Below are positions 16,566 through 26,900 of a stretch of 64,000 bases of DNA, one piece after another (the stretch's first letter is position 1; each line of letters begins with the position of its first letter). Location of the stretch: assembly GCF_019891175.1 (NCBI RefSeq), contig NZ_CP072600.1, positions 3,410,001 to 3,474,000 on the forward strand. Direction: 5' to 3'. Origin of the DNA: Leptothermofonsia sichuanensis E412 (lineage in GTDB: Bacteria; Cyanobacteriota; Cyanobacteriia; Leptolyngbyales; Leptolyngbyaceae). Position numbers and translations under genes: made by a program. Below the pieces are notes generated by a model. It was not told the DNA's origin. It made no database searches and was given only the letters and a program-made list of their open reading frames with translations.

Positions 16566-17801
16566 TTAAGGATCCACCCAGCGTCCGTCTGCTTTGATCA
16601 GGTTAATCAATTCCTCGACTCCCCGGTCTTCCGGGACTTTCTTAATTTCTTCCCGTCCCCGATAGAGGGAAATATAGCCTGCCTGCTTGCCAACGTAACC
16701 ATAATCGGCATCTGCCATTTCTCCGGGACCGTTGACAATACAGCCCATAACAGCAATATCCAGTCCAGTCAGATGTTTGGTGGCTTCCCGGACTTTGTGC
16801 AGGACTTCTTCCAGGTTAAACAGGGTACGACCACAGGAGGGGCAGGCCACGTATTCCACCATTGTCTTCCGCAGCCCAAGGGCTTGCAGGATGCTATAGC
16901 AAACGGGGATTTCCTTTTCGGGAGCCTCTGTCAGAGACACCCGAATGGTATCACCAATCCCTTCTGCCAGAAGAGAGGCGATACCAGCCGTAGATTTGAT
17001 CCGCCCATACTCACCATCACCAGCTTCGGTCACGCCCAGGTGCAGGGGGTAGTCCATCCCAAGTTCATCCATCCGTAACACCATCAGGCGATAGGCTGCC
17101 AGCATAACAGGGGCACGGGATGCTTTCAGAGAAATGACCAGGTTATGGAAATCCAGGGATTCACAGATGCGAATGCATTCGAGGGCAGACTCGACCATAC
17201 CTGCCGGGGTATCGCCGTAGGTGAAAAGCATCCGCTCTGCCAGGGAGCCGTGATTTACCCCAATCCGCATTGCCTTTCCCTGATCCCGCAGAGAAATTAC
17301 CAGCGGTGCCAGGGTTTCACGGATTTTTTCACCAATCTCATCAAACTCAGCCTGGGTATATTCCGTTCGGTCTGCCCTGGGTTTCTCAAATACGTACAAC
17401 CCTGGGTTAATGCGGACCTTATCCACATGTCTGGCAACTTCCAGGGCAATCTTCATCCCATTATGATGTACATCTGCCACCAGAGGGACCGGCTGGTAGG
17501 TCGCATGCAACTTCTGCTTGATTTCTGCCAGGGCATGGGCATGAGCCATACTGGGAACTGTCACCCGGACAATTTCACACCCAATTTCGTGCAGACGGCG
17601 AATGGCAGCGACTGAGCCTTCAATGTCCAGGGTGTCCTCGTTGATCATGGACTGGACAACAACAGGGTGACCGCCCCCAATCGTGACATTACCAACTCTG
17701 ACCGGACGGGTCTTGCGCCGATGGATGGTAGGGTCGGTGGAAAAGTAGCGGGAAAGGTCAGCGGATTTAGTAGAAGCAACAGGGTTAGGCAGAGTTTGCA
17801 T
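16566..17801 (-). CDS. ispG: 4-hydroxy-3-methylbut-2-enyl diphosphate synthase (ferredoxin)
   Basis: A 411-residue IspG/GcpE, the [4Fe-4S] enzyme that converts MEcPP to HMBPP in the plastid-type MEP pathway, the source of isoprenoids for carotenoids, chlorophyll tails and quinones. The TIM-barrel start [19 protein letters not shown] and [11 protein letters not shown] are typical. Cluster ligands are the CPSCGRT cysteines (about 317-320) and the Cys in [20 protein letters not shown] (about 352). The length fits the short bacterial/cyanobacterial form without the insert seen in plants. Monocistronic by spacing. Confidence 0.96.
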   Translation of the reverse strand: MQTLPNPVASTKSADLSRYFSTDPTIHRRKTRPVRVGNVTIGGGHPVVVQSMINEDTLDIEGSVAAIRRLHEIGCEIVRVTVPSMAHAHALAEIKQKLHATYQPVPLVADVHHNGMKIALEVARHVDKVRINPGLYVFEKPRADRTEYTQAEFDEIGEKIRETLAPLVISLRDQGKAMRIGVNHGSLAERMLFTYGDTPAGMVESALECIRICESLDFHNLVISLKASRAPVMLAAYRLMVLRMDELGMDYPLHLGVTEAGDGEYGRIKSTAGIASLLAEGIGDTIRVSLTEAPEKEIPVCYSILQALGLRKTMVEYVACPSCGRTLFNLEEVLHKVREATKHLTGLDIAVMGCIVNGPGEMADADYGYVGKQAGYISLYRGREEIKKVPEDRGVEELINLIKADGRWVDP

Positions 17802-18043
17802 ACATTTCTGGTGGAATCCGACAGGAGTAGAGGCATCCGTCCTCTAGCAAGAATATATAGAGTATTGGAATCAATACAGATAAATTTTTGCAGGGGGTTT
17901 CACGGATCTCTGTCTTTACAGATTGCCACAGATGTTTGCCTTTTTGCAGTTAAGAGGAGGGAAAAATTCGGCTTTTATAGCACGGGGATAGGAGGCAGGG
18001 GAGGAAGGATAAGGGGAAAAGAACAATGACATGGGGTGTTGGG

Positions 18044-18322
18044 CTAAGCACTCACTCGCTTCACAACAGAACGACTATCTTCTTTGGGCTTCGCTTTATT
18101 CACTTTTAGCTGACGACCCATCCATTCTGCCCCGTCTAATTCAGCGATCGCGGCATCTTCCTGAGCGTCTTCTTCCAATTCAACAAACGCGAAGCCACGC
18201 ATTCGCCCAGTTTCGCGGTCAGTGGGCAGGGCAACTCGTGTAACGGTGCCATAGTCGGCAAAGACTTCTTTCAAATCGTCTTCCGTTGCCCGGTAAGAGA
18301 GGTTTCCAATGTAAATAGTCAT
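18044..18322 (-). CDS. RRM-domain RNA-binding protein (Rbp type)
   Basis: A 92-residue single RRM protein. RNP2 is IYIGNLSY at the start and RNP1 is RGFAFVEL in the middle; the tail is short and basic (KVNKAKPKEDSRSVVKRV), without the long Gly-rich region of RbpA types. Cyanobacterial Rbp proteins bind RNA and are often cold-induced, and some direct mRNAs to thylakoids. The start is the ATG before TIYIGNL; an upstream in-frame start at 18391 adds 23 residues without conservation. The long untranslated leader this leaves would fit post-transcriptional control. Confidence 0.9.
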   Translation of the reverse strand: MTIYIGNLSYRATEDDLKEVFADYGTVTRVALPTDRETGRMRGFAFVELEEDAQEDAAIAELDGAEWMGRQLKVNKAKPKEDSRSVVKRVSA

Positions 18323-18522
18323 GGGGAAATGCTGATCTATGAGGAGCCAGGGAGCTAATCCCATAGATCTTGAAATAACACACTTGCCCATTCCATTCTG
18401 AAAAATTGGATACCTGACAACGGTGAAATTGATTACTAAAGTGCCCGGAAACCCGATGATAAGAGGGATTGGATCACGATAAGTTGATACTTAACCATGC
18501 CAATTCAATTCAGGTAGATTAC

Positions 18523-18735
18523 CTATTCAATTGAAATAGATTGTGGTCCACGACTCTTACCGTTATTGAATTCATCTACTGGAGTAGAGGCAACCCCAGC
18601 CTGCTTATCCAGCCAGCTTTTAACCGGGTCGTCAGATAAATTGAGGCGACATACTCCAGAGAAAAAACCGCCCATAAAGGCGATCGGCTGCTGGGCAAAT
18701 TCTTTCAAAACTGGCATCAGTTCATCCATAAACAC
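18523..18735 (-). CDS. conserved small cyanobacterial protein
   Basis: A 70-residue protein (MDELMPVLKEFAQQPIAF, GFFSGVCRLNLSDDPVKSW, LDKQAG). The first part is a hydrophobic amphipathic stretch and the middle DDPVKSWL is the type of motif I associate with small conserved cyanobacterial proteins of unknown role. AGGAG precedes a GTG at 18735 at good spacing, and an ATG two codons later is the alternative start. No operon partner. Confidence 0.65.
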   Translation of the reverse strand: MFMDELMPVLKEFAQQPIAFMGGFFSGVCRLNLSDDPVKSWLDKQAGVASTPVDEFNNGKSRGPQSISIE

Positions 18736-18809
18736 GGTTAAAACTCTCCTGGTTGCAATAGGTTACTTGGAGATTGTAGCGCGGGGGGAGGAGAGGGAGC
18801 GGAGAGTTG

Positions 18810-18841
18810 TTAGTGGTTGGTTGTTAGACACCAACCACTAA
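18810..18841. repeat. 11-bp stem hairpin of the GTTGGTT type
   Basis: TTAGTGGTTGG at 18810-18820 pairs exactly with CCAACCACTAA at 18831-18841. It lies just after the nrdJ stop as read on the minus strand and could act as a terminator, though there is no T-tract. It is related to the heptamer arrays around ndhD. Confidence 0.5.
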
Positions 18842-18858
18842 TCAATTGTCTCCACTCT

Positions 18859-21192
18859 TCACGTTTTTTCCGGCAGCATACATTTATCGCTGTCGCATCC
18901 AGCCGGTCCCTCCGCCAGACTGAAGCCAGAGTCATAGCGGCTCAAGGCTGCGTAAAAGTCACTGGTACGCTGCCGGGCTTTGACTTCCCCTTGCAGGCGA
19001 TCAAAGGTGGCTTTATCGATTTTTTCAAAGGGCAGGCGCGGGAAGGGGGCATCAAAACGAGCCAGGAGAGCGGCGCTGATGTAACCTTCGTCGTGGGCGA
19101 TCGCCTGGTAAATGCGTTCTGCCAGAGGTTCAACTTCGGCTTCAGTCAGTTCGATCGTGGCACTGGTGTTATGGGTCGTGTAATACTTCTGCACCTGCAT
19201 GTAAAAATCGAACTGTGCCAGGGCAGAGAATTTCTCGATCGCGATCGCATCGGCACCGGGTAAATTTGCCCAGGACACCTCAACCGGAATCTCGACCAGC
19301 CATTCTGTACAGCGGGGATCGAAGGGATCATTGAGCAAATTGCCCTGCTCATCCTTATCTGACTGGGAAGGCACGATACTGTAACCATAGTCCAGACAGG
19401 CGAGGGCGACCGGATCGTTCTTACGGAAGGTAATTCGCCGGATAAACCGCTGTGCTTTGGGAGGATGCCAGCCCGGGCTGGCTCCAGTCAGCAGGGATTT
19501 GGTTCCCGCTGGCTGAACAGTGGTGCAGCGGTTGGGGCGCTTGATGCCGTGGCGATCGCAGTAATCCCACACAACCCGATGGACGATTTCTTGCCAGTAA
19601 CTCAGGTATTCCTGCTCCCGTTGCTTGAGAGCAAGACCTGCTGGAGTATCGGGTCGTCCGGCCTCCCACCAGCGCAACCAATCGACCCCGAAAGCATGGA
19701 CAAAGAAATCAAATAGCCCGGTGAAGGAGACACCAACAATCGGATCCAGTTCCCGCGACTTTTGATAGCGGGGTTCGACAAAGTGGTGGTTTAACAGCAC
19801 CGCCACTGAAAGAGCCGCGGCGGTAAATGCTTCTTCCTGCTCCTTAACGTTACGCGGGTCAATTTGATTTAGATGGACTTCTGATAAGTTGCAGTGAAAA
19901 TCGGCACCAAGAATTTCTCCGCAGGGGTTTAAACCGTAGCGTCCCAATCGATGCTCTAATTCATCGGCTGGAATCTCTGGGTAGTGCTGTTGGAGCCATG
20001 CTTGAGCGGTGCCCTGGTTATAAGCTTGCAGAAACTCAGCCCGCAATTCGTTAGTGATGAGCAAGTCGCGGTTAGAACGGGCGATCGCTTCTGGAGCATA
20101 TTGAATTGCCCCTTCTCCGGAGTAAAACTGTTTGCGAACCGCATCAATACACTCCTGCTGAGTAGGCTTGTGATGGTAGACGCGGGTATGGTTTGCCATT
20201 CGCAACACGTCCCGATCGGGGTCAATCCGCCAGTTTCCAGCGGCATCCTGCTGCCAGAGGTTCTCTTTTGCCGCAGCAAATGCGTCATCACTGCTGATTC
20301 CCTGACGCATCCCGGCTGATCTCCGGATGTTACCGGCAACCACGGTCGCTGCGGCTTCATCAATTAACAGACAGCATTCCACAGAGGTCAATTGTCGTCC
20401 GATCGCCCGATTCAAAATCGCCGCACAGCGTTCGTATAGACCGGGCAGACGAATTGGATTGGCAACCCCACCAAAGCCCTTCAGGATCTCGCCTTCGGGA
20501 CGCACATCCCGCAAACTGACCGTAACCTGGACTTCACCCGTGAAGCGATCGTCCGTGGATAGCTCCAGCAATGTCTGATAGGATTCAACCCATCCCTGGC
20601 GGCTGTCCCCCACATCGATTCGCACCTGGTTACCGTTGATGGTGACTTCGGTGCGATCGCGCCGCTGACCGGCAGTCGTCGTGCCAATTTCTCCGTCTAA
20701 ACTCACTACCAGGCGATTGCGAATCGATGGCAACTGGCCGATATACTTTGGCTCCAGGATTGCCCCCGTACCGCAGCCCATCATTGCCAGATCCATCATC
20801 AGCCCAAAGGCACGCCAGTCAGTAACGTTAGTACTGGTGCAGTTGTAAGCACCCGAAAAGTTTTCTGGCTTTTCAATCCATGCTGTTCCGCCGACCCAGA
20901 GCCAGCGACCAGAGGGCAGACTTTTCAATTCCCGCTGCATGCGCTCAATCAGTTGCGCCTCATCCCGTGTGAGGCGACCCAGTTTCACCAGACCTTTCGT
21001 TGTCCGCTGGATCACCGCTTCCAGGGGTTCGCGGCGATCGTTAGAGCGGCGACTGTAGGTTCTGTAGAAAACCGGATTGGCCGTGGGACTGGTTTCTGGA
21101 AACTGATTGGCTACCGGCATTGAAACCGGGTGGGAGGTTCCATTCCCGTTTAGAACATCTTTGGGGCGTACCTGTTCAAGCTCTCGAACCAT
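18859..21192 (-). CDS. nrdJ: adenosylcobalamin-dependent ribonucleoside-triphosphate reductase (class II)
   Basis: A 777-residue monomeric class II ribonucleotide reductase, making dNTPs from NTPs with adenosylcobalamin and needing no oxygen. Visible marks are FSGAYNCTSTNV with one redox Cys, MMGCGTGAILEPKYIG, the finger-loop NPCGEI near 421 with the thiyl-radical Cys, QPAGTKSLLTGASPGWHPP, and the C-terminal redox pair CDSDKC. No intein is present, although this family often carries one. The enzyme makes the organism dependent on a cobamide. No cobalamin riboswitch elements are seen in the 300 bases upstream. Confidence 0.92.
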   Translation of the reverse strand: MVRELEQVRPKDVLNGNGTSHPVSMPVANQFPETSPTANPVFYRTYSRRSNDRREPLEAVIQRTTKGLVKLGRLTRDEAQLIERMQRELKSLPSGRWLWVGGTAWIEKPENFSGAYNCTSTNVTDWRAFGLMMDLAMMGCGTGAILEPKYIGQLPSIRNRLVVSLDGEIGTTTAGQRRDRTEVTINGNQVRIDVGDSRQGWVESYQTLLELSTDDRFTGEVQVTVSLRDVRPEGEILKGFGGVANPIRLPGLYERCAAILNRAIGRQLTSVECCLLIDEAAATVVAGNIRRSAGMRQGISSDDAFAAAKENLWQQDAAGNWRIDPDRDVLRMANHTRVYHHKPTQQECIDAVRKQFYSGEGAIQYAPEAIARSNRDLLITNELRAEFLQAYNQGTAQAWLQQHYPEIPADELEHRLGRYGLNPCGEILGADFHCNLSEVHLNQIDPRNVKEQEEAFTAAALSVAVLLNHHFVEPRYQKSRELDPIVGVSFTGLFDFFVHAFGVDWLRWWEAGRPDTPAGLALKQREQEYLSYWQEIVHRVVWDYCDRHGIKRPNRCTTVQPAGTKSLLTGASPGWHPPKAQRFIRRITFRKNDPVALACLDYGYSIVPSQSDKDEQGNLLNDPFDPRCTEWLVEIPVEVSWANLPGADAIAIEKFSALAQFDFYMQVQKYYTTHNTSATIELTEAEVEPLAERIYQAIAHDEGYISAALLARFDAPFPRLPFEKIDKATFDRLQGEVKARQRTSDFYAALSRYDSGFSLAEGPAGCDSDKCMLPEKT

Positions 21193-21381
21193 AAATGGGA
21201 TCTCGCCTTTGTGGTAAAACGTATGTACTTATACTAAATGTAGGGGATAAATTCCGGTTTGGAGTCTCAAGTCTACACTATCTATAGAATCAGGTCTAAA
21301 ACTCTGTAGAGTTTTAGCACAAAATTTCCTGGATCGGGAAGTTTTGAGTTGGGCGTGAAGTGCCCCTCATTGTGTTACTGA

Positions 21382-21475
21382 TATAGCAGTCCTAAAATCA
21401 GTTGTGAGAGTGAGAGACTTTGTGAGAAAGAATTCCCCAGGAATCCTTTCTCACAATCCAGATAGGATCGCTATA
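21382..21475. repeat. 95-bp GTGAGAAAGGAT palindromic repeat, copy A
   Basis: TATAGCAGTCCTAAAATCAG to AATCCAGATAGGATCGCTATA: ends TATAGC(A/G), interior hairpin arms TGTGAGAAAG and CTTTCTCACA. The same element is at 49901-49994, 57997-58198 (interrupted) and 62864-62957. It lies in the 5' spacer of the methylase gene. Confidence 0.75.
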
Positions 21476-21572
21476 TAGCAGTCGCCATCGAGGTCAGGAC
21501 AAGTTAGAAAGCCCAAAACCTGATCTCACTATCCTTTCTTCTCTATACTCCATCCCCTGTCCCCTGCCATAA
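21476..21572. repeat. GGTCAGGAC-type repeat, copy 2
   Basis: Begins TATAGCAGTCGCCATC and ends near CCCCTGTCCCCTGCCATA. It abuts the 95-bp repeat through a shared TATA, as if one element had inserted at the other's TA boundary. Same family as 15334 and 42808. Confidence 0.6.
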
Positions 21573-21605
21573 CAGGTGCGATCGCTACAATGCTGTAGTG
21601 ATTTA

Positions 21606-21723
21606 GTGCATTGCGGTAGAAATTTTTCAACGCAAAGGCATAAAGGGACACAAAATTTCTTCGTGTACCTGGTGTCTTTGTGGTTCAAACTAAAACTGGC
21701 AGGTTATTTTCGACAACCTGCAC
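21606..21723. mobile_element. 118-bp CACAAAG MITE, unoccupied copy with TA flanks
   Basis: Ends are GTGCATTGCGGTAG and, on the other strand, GTGCAGGTTGTCG, so the terminal repeat is GTGCA. TA flanks both sides (21604-21605 and 21724-21725). A second copy at 43434-43613 is the same sequence but carries the 68-bp MITE inside, so this copy serves as its empty site. The interior carries CAAAGACACCAGG-type arms that form a long hairpin. It is non-coding. Confidence 0.7.
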
Positions 21724-21887
21724 TAGTGCAAACTACTGTAGGACACAATTGTTTGTTAGCTAGCTTCAAGTTATCTGTAGGACGGTATCTGAAACCACTG
21801 GTTGAGCATAAAGTTTTCAAGCGACCCCCGTCTCAAGGGCATTAGTTCGTGTATACTCCTTGTCCAGAGTCAACGTTGGGAAAGCAA

Positions 21888-22763
21888 ATGGGCAAGGTAA
21901 TTGCATTTGGGTGGTACGGTGGAAAATTTAATCACCTAAACTGGTTGCTTCCTTTATTGCCCCAAGCGACCCACTATTGTGAGCCGTTTGCAGGCTCCGC
22001 TGCTGTACTACTCAACCGGGAACCCTCTCTAGTTGAAACCTACAATGACATAGATGGAGAAGTTGTCAATTTCTTTCGAGTTTTGCGCGACCAGCAAGAA
22101 GACCTGATTCGAGCAATTGGGCTAACACCGTTTTCTCGAGAAGAACTGAGAATTGCAGTTGAAGAACCCATTGATAATCTTTCGGAATTAGAAAGGGCGC
22201 GTCGTTTCTTTGTCCGTGCCCGTCAAGTGAGAACTGGTCTCGCACAGACAGCCAGTGTTGGAAGATGGGCACACTGCAAGCTGACCAGTCGAGCGGGCAT
22301 GGCAGGAGCAGTTTCTCGTTGGCTTGGAAGTGTTGAAGGACTATCCGAGATTGTGCAACGGTTGTTGCGAGTTCAGATAGAAAACGCGACTGCTATCGAA
22401 GTGATTCAGCGATACGATAGCGAGGAAACTTTGTTCTATTGTGATCCTCCCTATCCTCATGATTCGAGGGGCGATATTCATGCTTATGGGTATGAAATGA
22501 TTGACAACGATCACCGGGAACTTGCCGAAGTTCTGACTAACCTTAAAGGTAAGGTTGCTTTGTCCGGCTACCGTTGTGAATTACTAGATAAACTCTACAA
22601 AGACTGGAACTGTATTGAATCTCCGTCAAAACAATGTTTATCAGTTAAACAACCTCGAACGGAGATACTTTGGACTAATTATGATGTTCCAGGGGATATG
22701 AGTAAATGGCAGAACCAACTGAAATCCTCGATGCCGCTCTTCGACGCGCTAATGCAAACCTAG
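21888..22763 (+). CDS. D12-class N6-adenine DNA methyltransferase
   Basis: A 291-residue Dam-like methyltransferase. Motif X is FGWYGGK near the start, motif I is EPFAGSAAVLL, and the catalytic motif IV is DPPY in FYCDPPYPHDSRG. It therefore methylates adenine N6 using AdoMet. The gene overlaps the following SacI-family nuclease gene by 58 bases in another frame, the layout of a restriction-modification pair. The methylase frame is intact while the nuclease is broken, so it now acts as an orphan methylase if expressed. An earlier in-frame codon at 21849 is possible, but the ATG before GKVIAFG is the better start. The target sequence is unknown. Confidence 0.85.
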   Translation: MGKVIAFGWYGGKFNHLNWLLPLLPQATHYCEPFAGSAAVLLNREPSLVETYNDIDGEVVNFFRVLRDQQEDLIRAIGLTPFSREELRIAVEEPIDNLSELERARRFFVRARQVRTGLAQTASVGRWAHCKLTSRAGMAGAVSRWLGSVEGLSEIVQRLLRVQIENATAIEVIQRYDSEETLFYCDPPYPHDSRGDIHAYGYEMIDNDHRELAEVLTNLKGKVALSGYRCELLDKLYKDWNCIESPSKQCLSVKQPRTEILWTNYDVPGDMSKWQNQLKSSMPLFDALMQT

Positions 22764-23944
22764 AACAGTCACTCGTTTCTGATCCGCAGATTAGAGAACG
22801 TGCCGACTATGTTGCCCGTAACCTCAAGAATCGGTCAGGAGTACGTCTTTTGATGGCTTGTTTACTGGCAAAACTTCACCGTCCTGATGTCGATATCAGG
22901 AAACCTACACGGAAATTGGAGATACTGATGCCTTCTCAGGCAGAACTTACGATGAGCGTTATATTACAACTTTTATTAATGAACATAATTTGCCATGCAA
23001 TAGCACAACTGCTTTTCTTACACCCGCGTTACGGAACCGAAATACGACGCTAACTAAAGATGTGAATCTCGTCGGTAAACCACCGCAATTGTATCAGGCG
23101 GTACTCAGTCTGCTTGATGATGTTTACGAGGGGCGCGTGAGCGCCGATACTCTGATTGCCGAGATAGTCAGATTGCTTCTAATCGATAGAAATGAACGCC
23201 AGCAGCGCATTGAAGCATTAGTTGCAACGCTGAATACCACCAAAGATGCCGTACCTTTGTCTTCTGAGGATATTGTCAACTTGATTGAAAAACACATGAG
23301 CCTCAAAGGAACGAGCTGTCTTTCTGTCCTTGTCGTAGCTGCTGCTTATCAATCTGCTGAAGAGTTTCTCGGAGAAAGAGTTCTTACACTGCAAGCACAT
23401 AATGCTGCTGACATCAGACGGGTGCTTTAGGGTATGTTGAAATTACTCTTATTGGAGACGATGAAGTTATAACCAGTTATGAAATGAAAAATAAGCGAGT
23501 TAGTCGTGAAGATATAGACCGCGTCTTACAGAAATTGCTCTTAAGCAATAGGCGAGTCAACAATTATATTTTTATCACAACTGAGCCAGTGGACCAGGAA
23601 GTTCAGAACTACGCACGATCCTTGTACCATGCAACTGGAGGTATTGAGTTTGTCATTTTAGACTGTATTGGTTTCATCCGACATTTTCTACATCTGTTTC
23701 ACAGGTTGAGGACTAGTACTGAAAGGCAGAAGTATAAAGGCGGAAGGCAGAAAAGGGATGGCCTCATTCTCAGGGCTTTCCAGTTGCGTCAATGGCAGGT
23801 TTATTTCCGCCGTCGAGTACTAGATTTCTTGAAGCTTACCAAGCATTGATTTTGTCAGAACCTCAAAGTGCTGTGAGCCAGCCAGTCAAAGAAGCTTTTT
23901 TGGCAATGAGACAAGCAGCAGAAACAGGGATAGAGGAGGAGTAG
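22706..23944 (+). pseudogene. SacI-family restriction endonuclease, broken
   Basis: The reading text crosses three frames. Frame one (from ATG 22706) gives NLKNRSGVRLLMACLLAKL. A lost base near 22905 shifts it to TEIGDTDAFSGRTYDERY and NLPCNSTTAFLTPALRNRN. A lost base near 23414 shifts it again to TGALGYVEITLIGDDEV, TSYEMKNKRVSREDIDR and YIFITTEPVDQEVQNYA. At HRLRT a 105-bp element with TA duplication (23716-23820) interrupts the gene; beyond it the text resumes as RFLEAYQALILSEPQSAVSQ up to TAG 23942-23944. This fits the RE_SacI family. With two frameshifts and an insertion no active enzyme is expected. Confidence 0.75.
23716..23820. mobile_element. 105-bp MITE inside the SacI-family nuclease gene
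   Basis: The element starts GTACTGAAAGGCAG and ends CGTCGAGTAC, giving a short GTACT terminal repeat, and is flanked by TA on both sides (23714-23715, 23821-23822). Removing it with one TA rebuilds an uninterrupted reading HRLRTRFLEAYQ in the host gene, which is direct evidence of insertion. No coding capacity. TA duplication suggests mobilisation by an IS630/Tc1-type transposase. Confidence 0.75.
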
Positions 23945-23989
23945 AGATGAACTTTAGTAAGTGACAGCCAGCTAACTTTGTCGATCGCT

Positions 23990-26900
23990 CTACTTGTGAG
24001 AAGCCCTGGGTTTTACTGCAAATGTCAACACGGTTTCATCCACTCCCTTCAGCTTCAGCGGGCTGTACTTGACAATTTCATCTTCTTCCAGATAATCAGC
24101 CACAGCGGCTGAAACCAGGATGCTATCCGGTTCTGCTGCTTCCTGAATGCGGGAGGCGATGTTGACACTGGGACCGATCGCTGTGTAATCGGCTCGTTCC
24201 GCACTCCCAAACATGCCTACCACCGCAGTTCCCTGATGAATTCCACAGCGAAACTGGACTTTTTCAATTCCCTGCTGTTGCCAGCGCTGGTTGAGTTGCT
24301 GGAGTGCCTGCCGCATTTGGCGGGCAGAGGCCACCGCTCGCCGCACCTGCTCATTCGGCGTCAATTCTTCGGGGGCACCAAATACTGCCAGGATGGCATC
24401 ACCCATAAATTTGTCAATCGTGCCGCCATTATCAAAAATGGCATGGGTCATTTCTGCCAAATACTCGTTCAGCAATTCAGCAACCCGGCGCGATCGCAGC
24501 GTGTTAGAAAGCTGAGTGAACCCCACAATGTCGCTAAACAGGACTGTCACCATGCGCGGTTCTGGACGCAAATCCAGCACCAGATCTCCCCTGGCGGCCC
24601 GCTGAACCAGGGAAGTCGGCAAAAATCGCTTCAGCACAGACTCGGTCAGGTAACTATTTAATTCAGCCACACGCCGTTCGTTTTCTTTCAGCGCCAGCAG
24701 GTTGCGGACTTCTGCCAGCAGTTCGCGATCGCTAAAAGGTTTGGACAAATAGGCGTCTGCCCCCTGCTCTACGCCTTCAATGCGGGTGTCTTCATCTGCC
24801 TTAGCCGTCAGCAGCACAATGGGAGTTCCTTTCAGGTCATCCACTTCCCGAATCATGCGGATCAGATCGAGTCCCGAAACACGGGGCATCATCAGGTCAG
24901 TGATGATCAGATGGGGACGATGAACCTGGGTTGCCTGAAAGCCTTCAGAACCATTACGCGCCGTCCAGACCTGATAGCCCTGTTCCCGAAGAATGCTGGA
25001 AACATAGGTGCGCAGGTCAGGGTTGTCATCCACAATCAAAATCTTTGAACGGTCAGAATCACTGGCTGAGTCAGCACTTGCAGCAGGCTCTCTGCCTGCT
25101 TCCTCTGCCTCCATTTCCACATCTGCCAATTCAACGGAGGCTCGATTGGGCTGAATCTCTGCCTGCACTTCAATCACCTGGTCAGCCGGGAGGTGGGCAG
25201 TCCCAGTTTGAAGCCAGACCGTAAATGTGGTGCCTTCTCCGTAGGTGGACTCAACTGAAACCTGTCCACCGTGCAGGTCAACCAGCTCTTTGACCAGTGC
25301 CAGCCCCAACCCGCTGCCCTCATAACTGCGATTGGCAGAGCCTTCTGCCTGCCGGAATCGCTCAAACAGATGGGGAATCTGGTCGGGACGAATGCCAATG
25401 CCAGTATCGATGACTTTCAATAAGCAGTGATCTCCGGCAGGTTGCAGAGTCACCGTTATGCTTCCCCCTTCCGGTGTAAATTTCATGGCATTGGAGAGGA
25501 GGTTGTAAAGCACCTTATCAAATTTTTCCAGGTCGAGGTAAACCGGAGGGCAGGGCTCGAGTCGGGTCTTGAGGACGATTCCCTTCTTCTGGCAATAGGA
25601 GTGGAAAGAATCAACCGTTTGACTGACAAACTCCACCAGGTCACAGGGACGGAAACTGGGCTGCATTCGTCCAGCATCTAACCGTTGTAAGTCAAGCAGT
25701 TGATTGACCAGGCGCAGCAGGCGCCGTGAGTTGCGCAGGGCGATCGCGGCCTGTTCGTAAGAAAGCCCCTGTTTCTGAGCAACGGCCGCCTCCAGGGGAC
25801 CAATGGTCAGGGTCAGTGGTGTGCGGAATTCATGGGAAATGTTTTGAAAGAATTCTGTTTTCTGGCGATCCAGTTCCAGCAGTTGCTCTGCCTGCTGACG
25901 GGTCTTCTGATAAAGGCGGGACTGGTGAACGGCGATCGCCGCCTGTGCCGCTACGGCCTGCGCCAGCTCAATTTCTGAAGGTTGCCAGCGGCGGGGCTGG
26001 TGATTCTGCCGCAGTGAGATGCTGCCAATGATCTCGCCATCCAGAATCAACGGTACCACCAGCAATGCCCGCGCCGGATTGCGGATCGGCAGTTCCAGCA
26101 CATTCATCTCTGGATATTTTTCCAGATCATTCAAAACAACGGGTTGTTGAGTCAACATTAGTTGCCGTAACACTGGGTTATTTTCAATTGGCACCGTTGA
26201 TTGGGGCAAGGGGCGAGGCACCATCTCTTCCTCTTCCAGCGGCCGCTGGGTTGGAGCAAAACGCCCGATTGCCGCTGCAATCACTTCGCCTGTCCCAGAA
26301 CTGGAGGCTGATACCCCGGCATGAGCGGCATCATGCAGCCCCACACACTGGACAAATTCATCTTCCCTTGTCCATAGAGAGAGGGCACAGCCATCTGCAT
26401 GGAGAGCATGCCCCAGTTGCTGGGTAATGGCAGCGAATATTTCCTGAGGATCCAGGCTGGAGCGAATGGCTGAGGTGATTGTGTTTACCAACACTTCTCG
26501 CTTGGCGAGGGCACGCACCTGCTCATAAGCCCGTGCCTGGGAGAGGGCCAGAGCTGCCTGGTCTGCCACCAGTGTCATCAACTCTACCTCGTCGTCCTGC
26601 CAGGTGCGGATTTCTCCACACTGATGCAGGGCCAGAATGGCCACCAGGTCTTGCTGGCAAATGAGCGGCACGATCAGGCTGGAGTATATATTGGCCCTGG
26701 CATAAATTTGCTTCCGTCGCTGGACATCGGGATCATCTCCCTGAATTCGTTCATCGGTTGCTGAATCCTGAATGATCTGGACGCCATGGGTTTCCCAGAT
26801 AGCTTCCGCAAGCAATGACTTGAGGGCTTCACTCGATTCCGCCAGAGATTGTTCCTCCAGGCTGGTTGTCGCTGGCTCCAGGGTTGCAGATAAATCAACC

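Noticed and set aside
21193-21500. Cobalamin riboswitch upstream of the B12-dependent reductase
   Set aside because: No B12-box-like sequence or matching paired elements were found in the leader; the region contains interspersed repeats instead.
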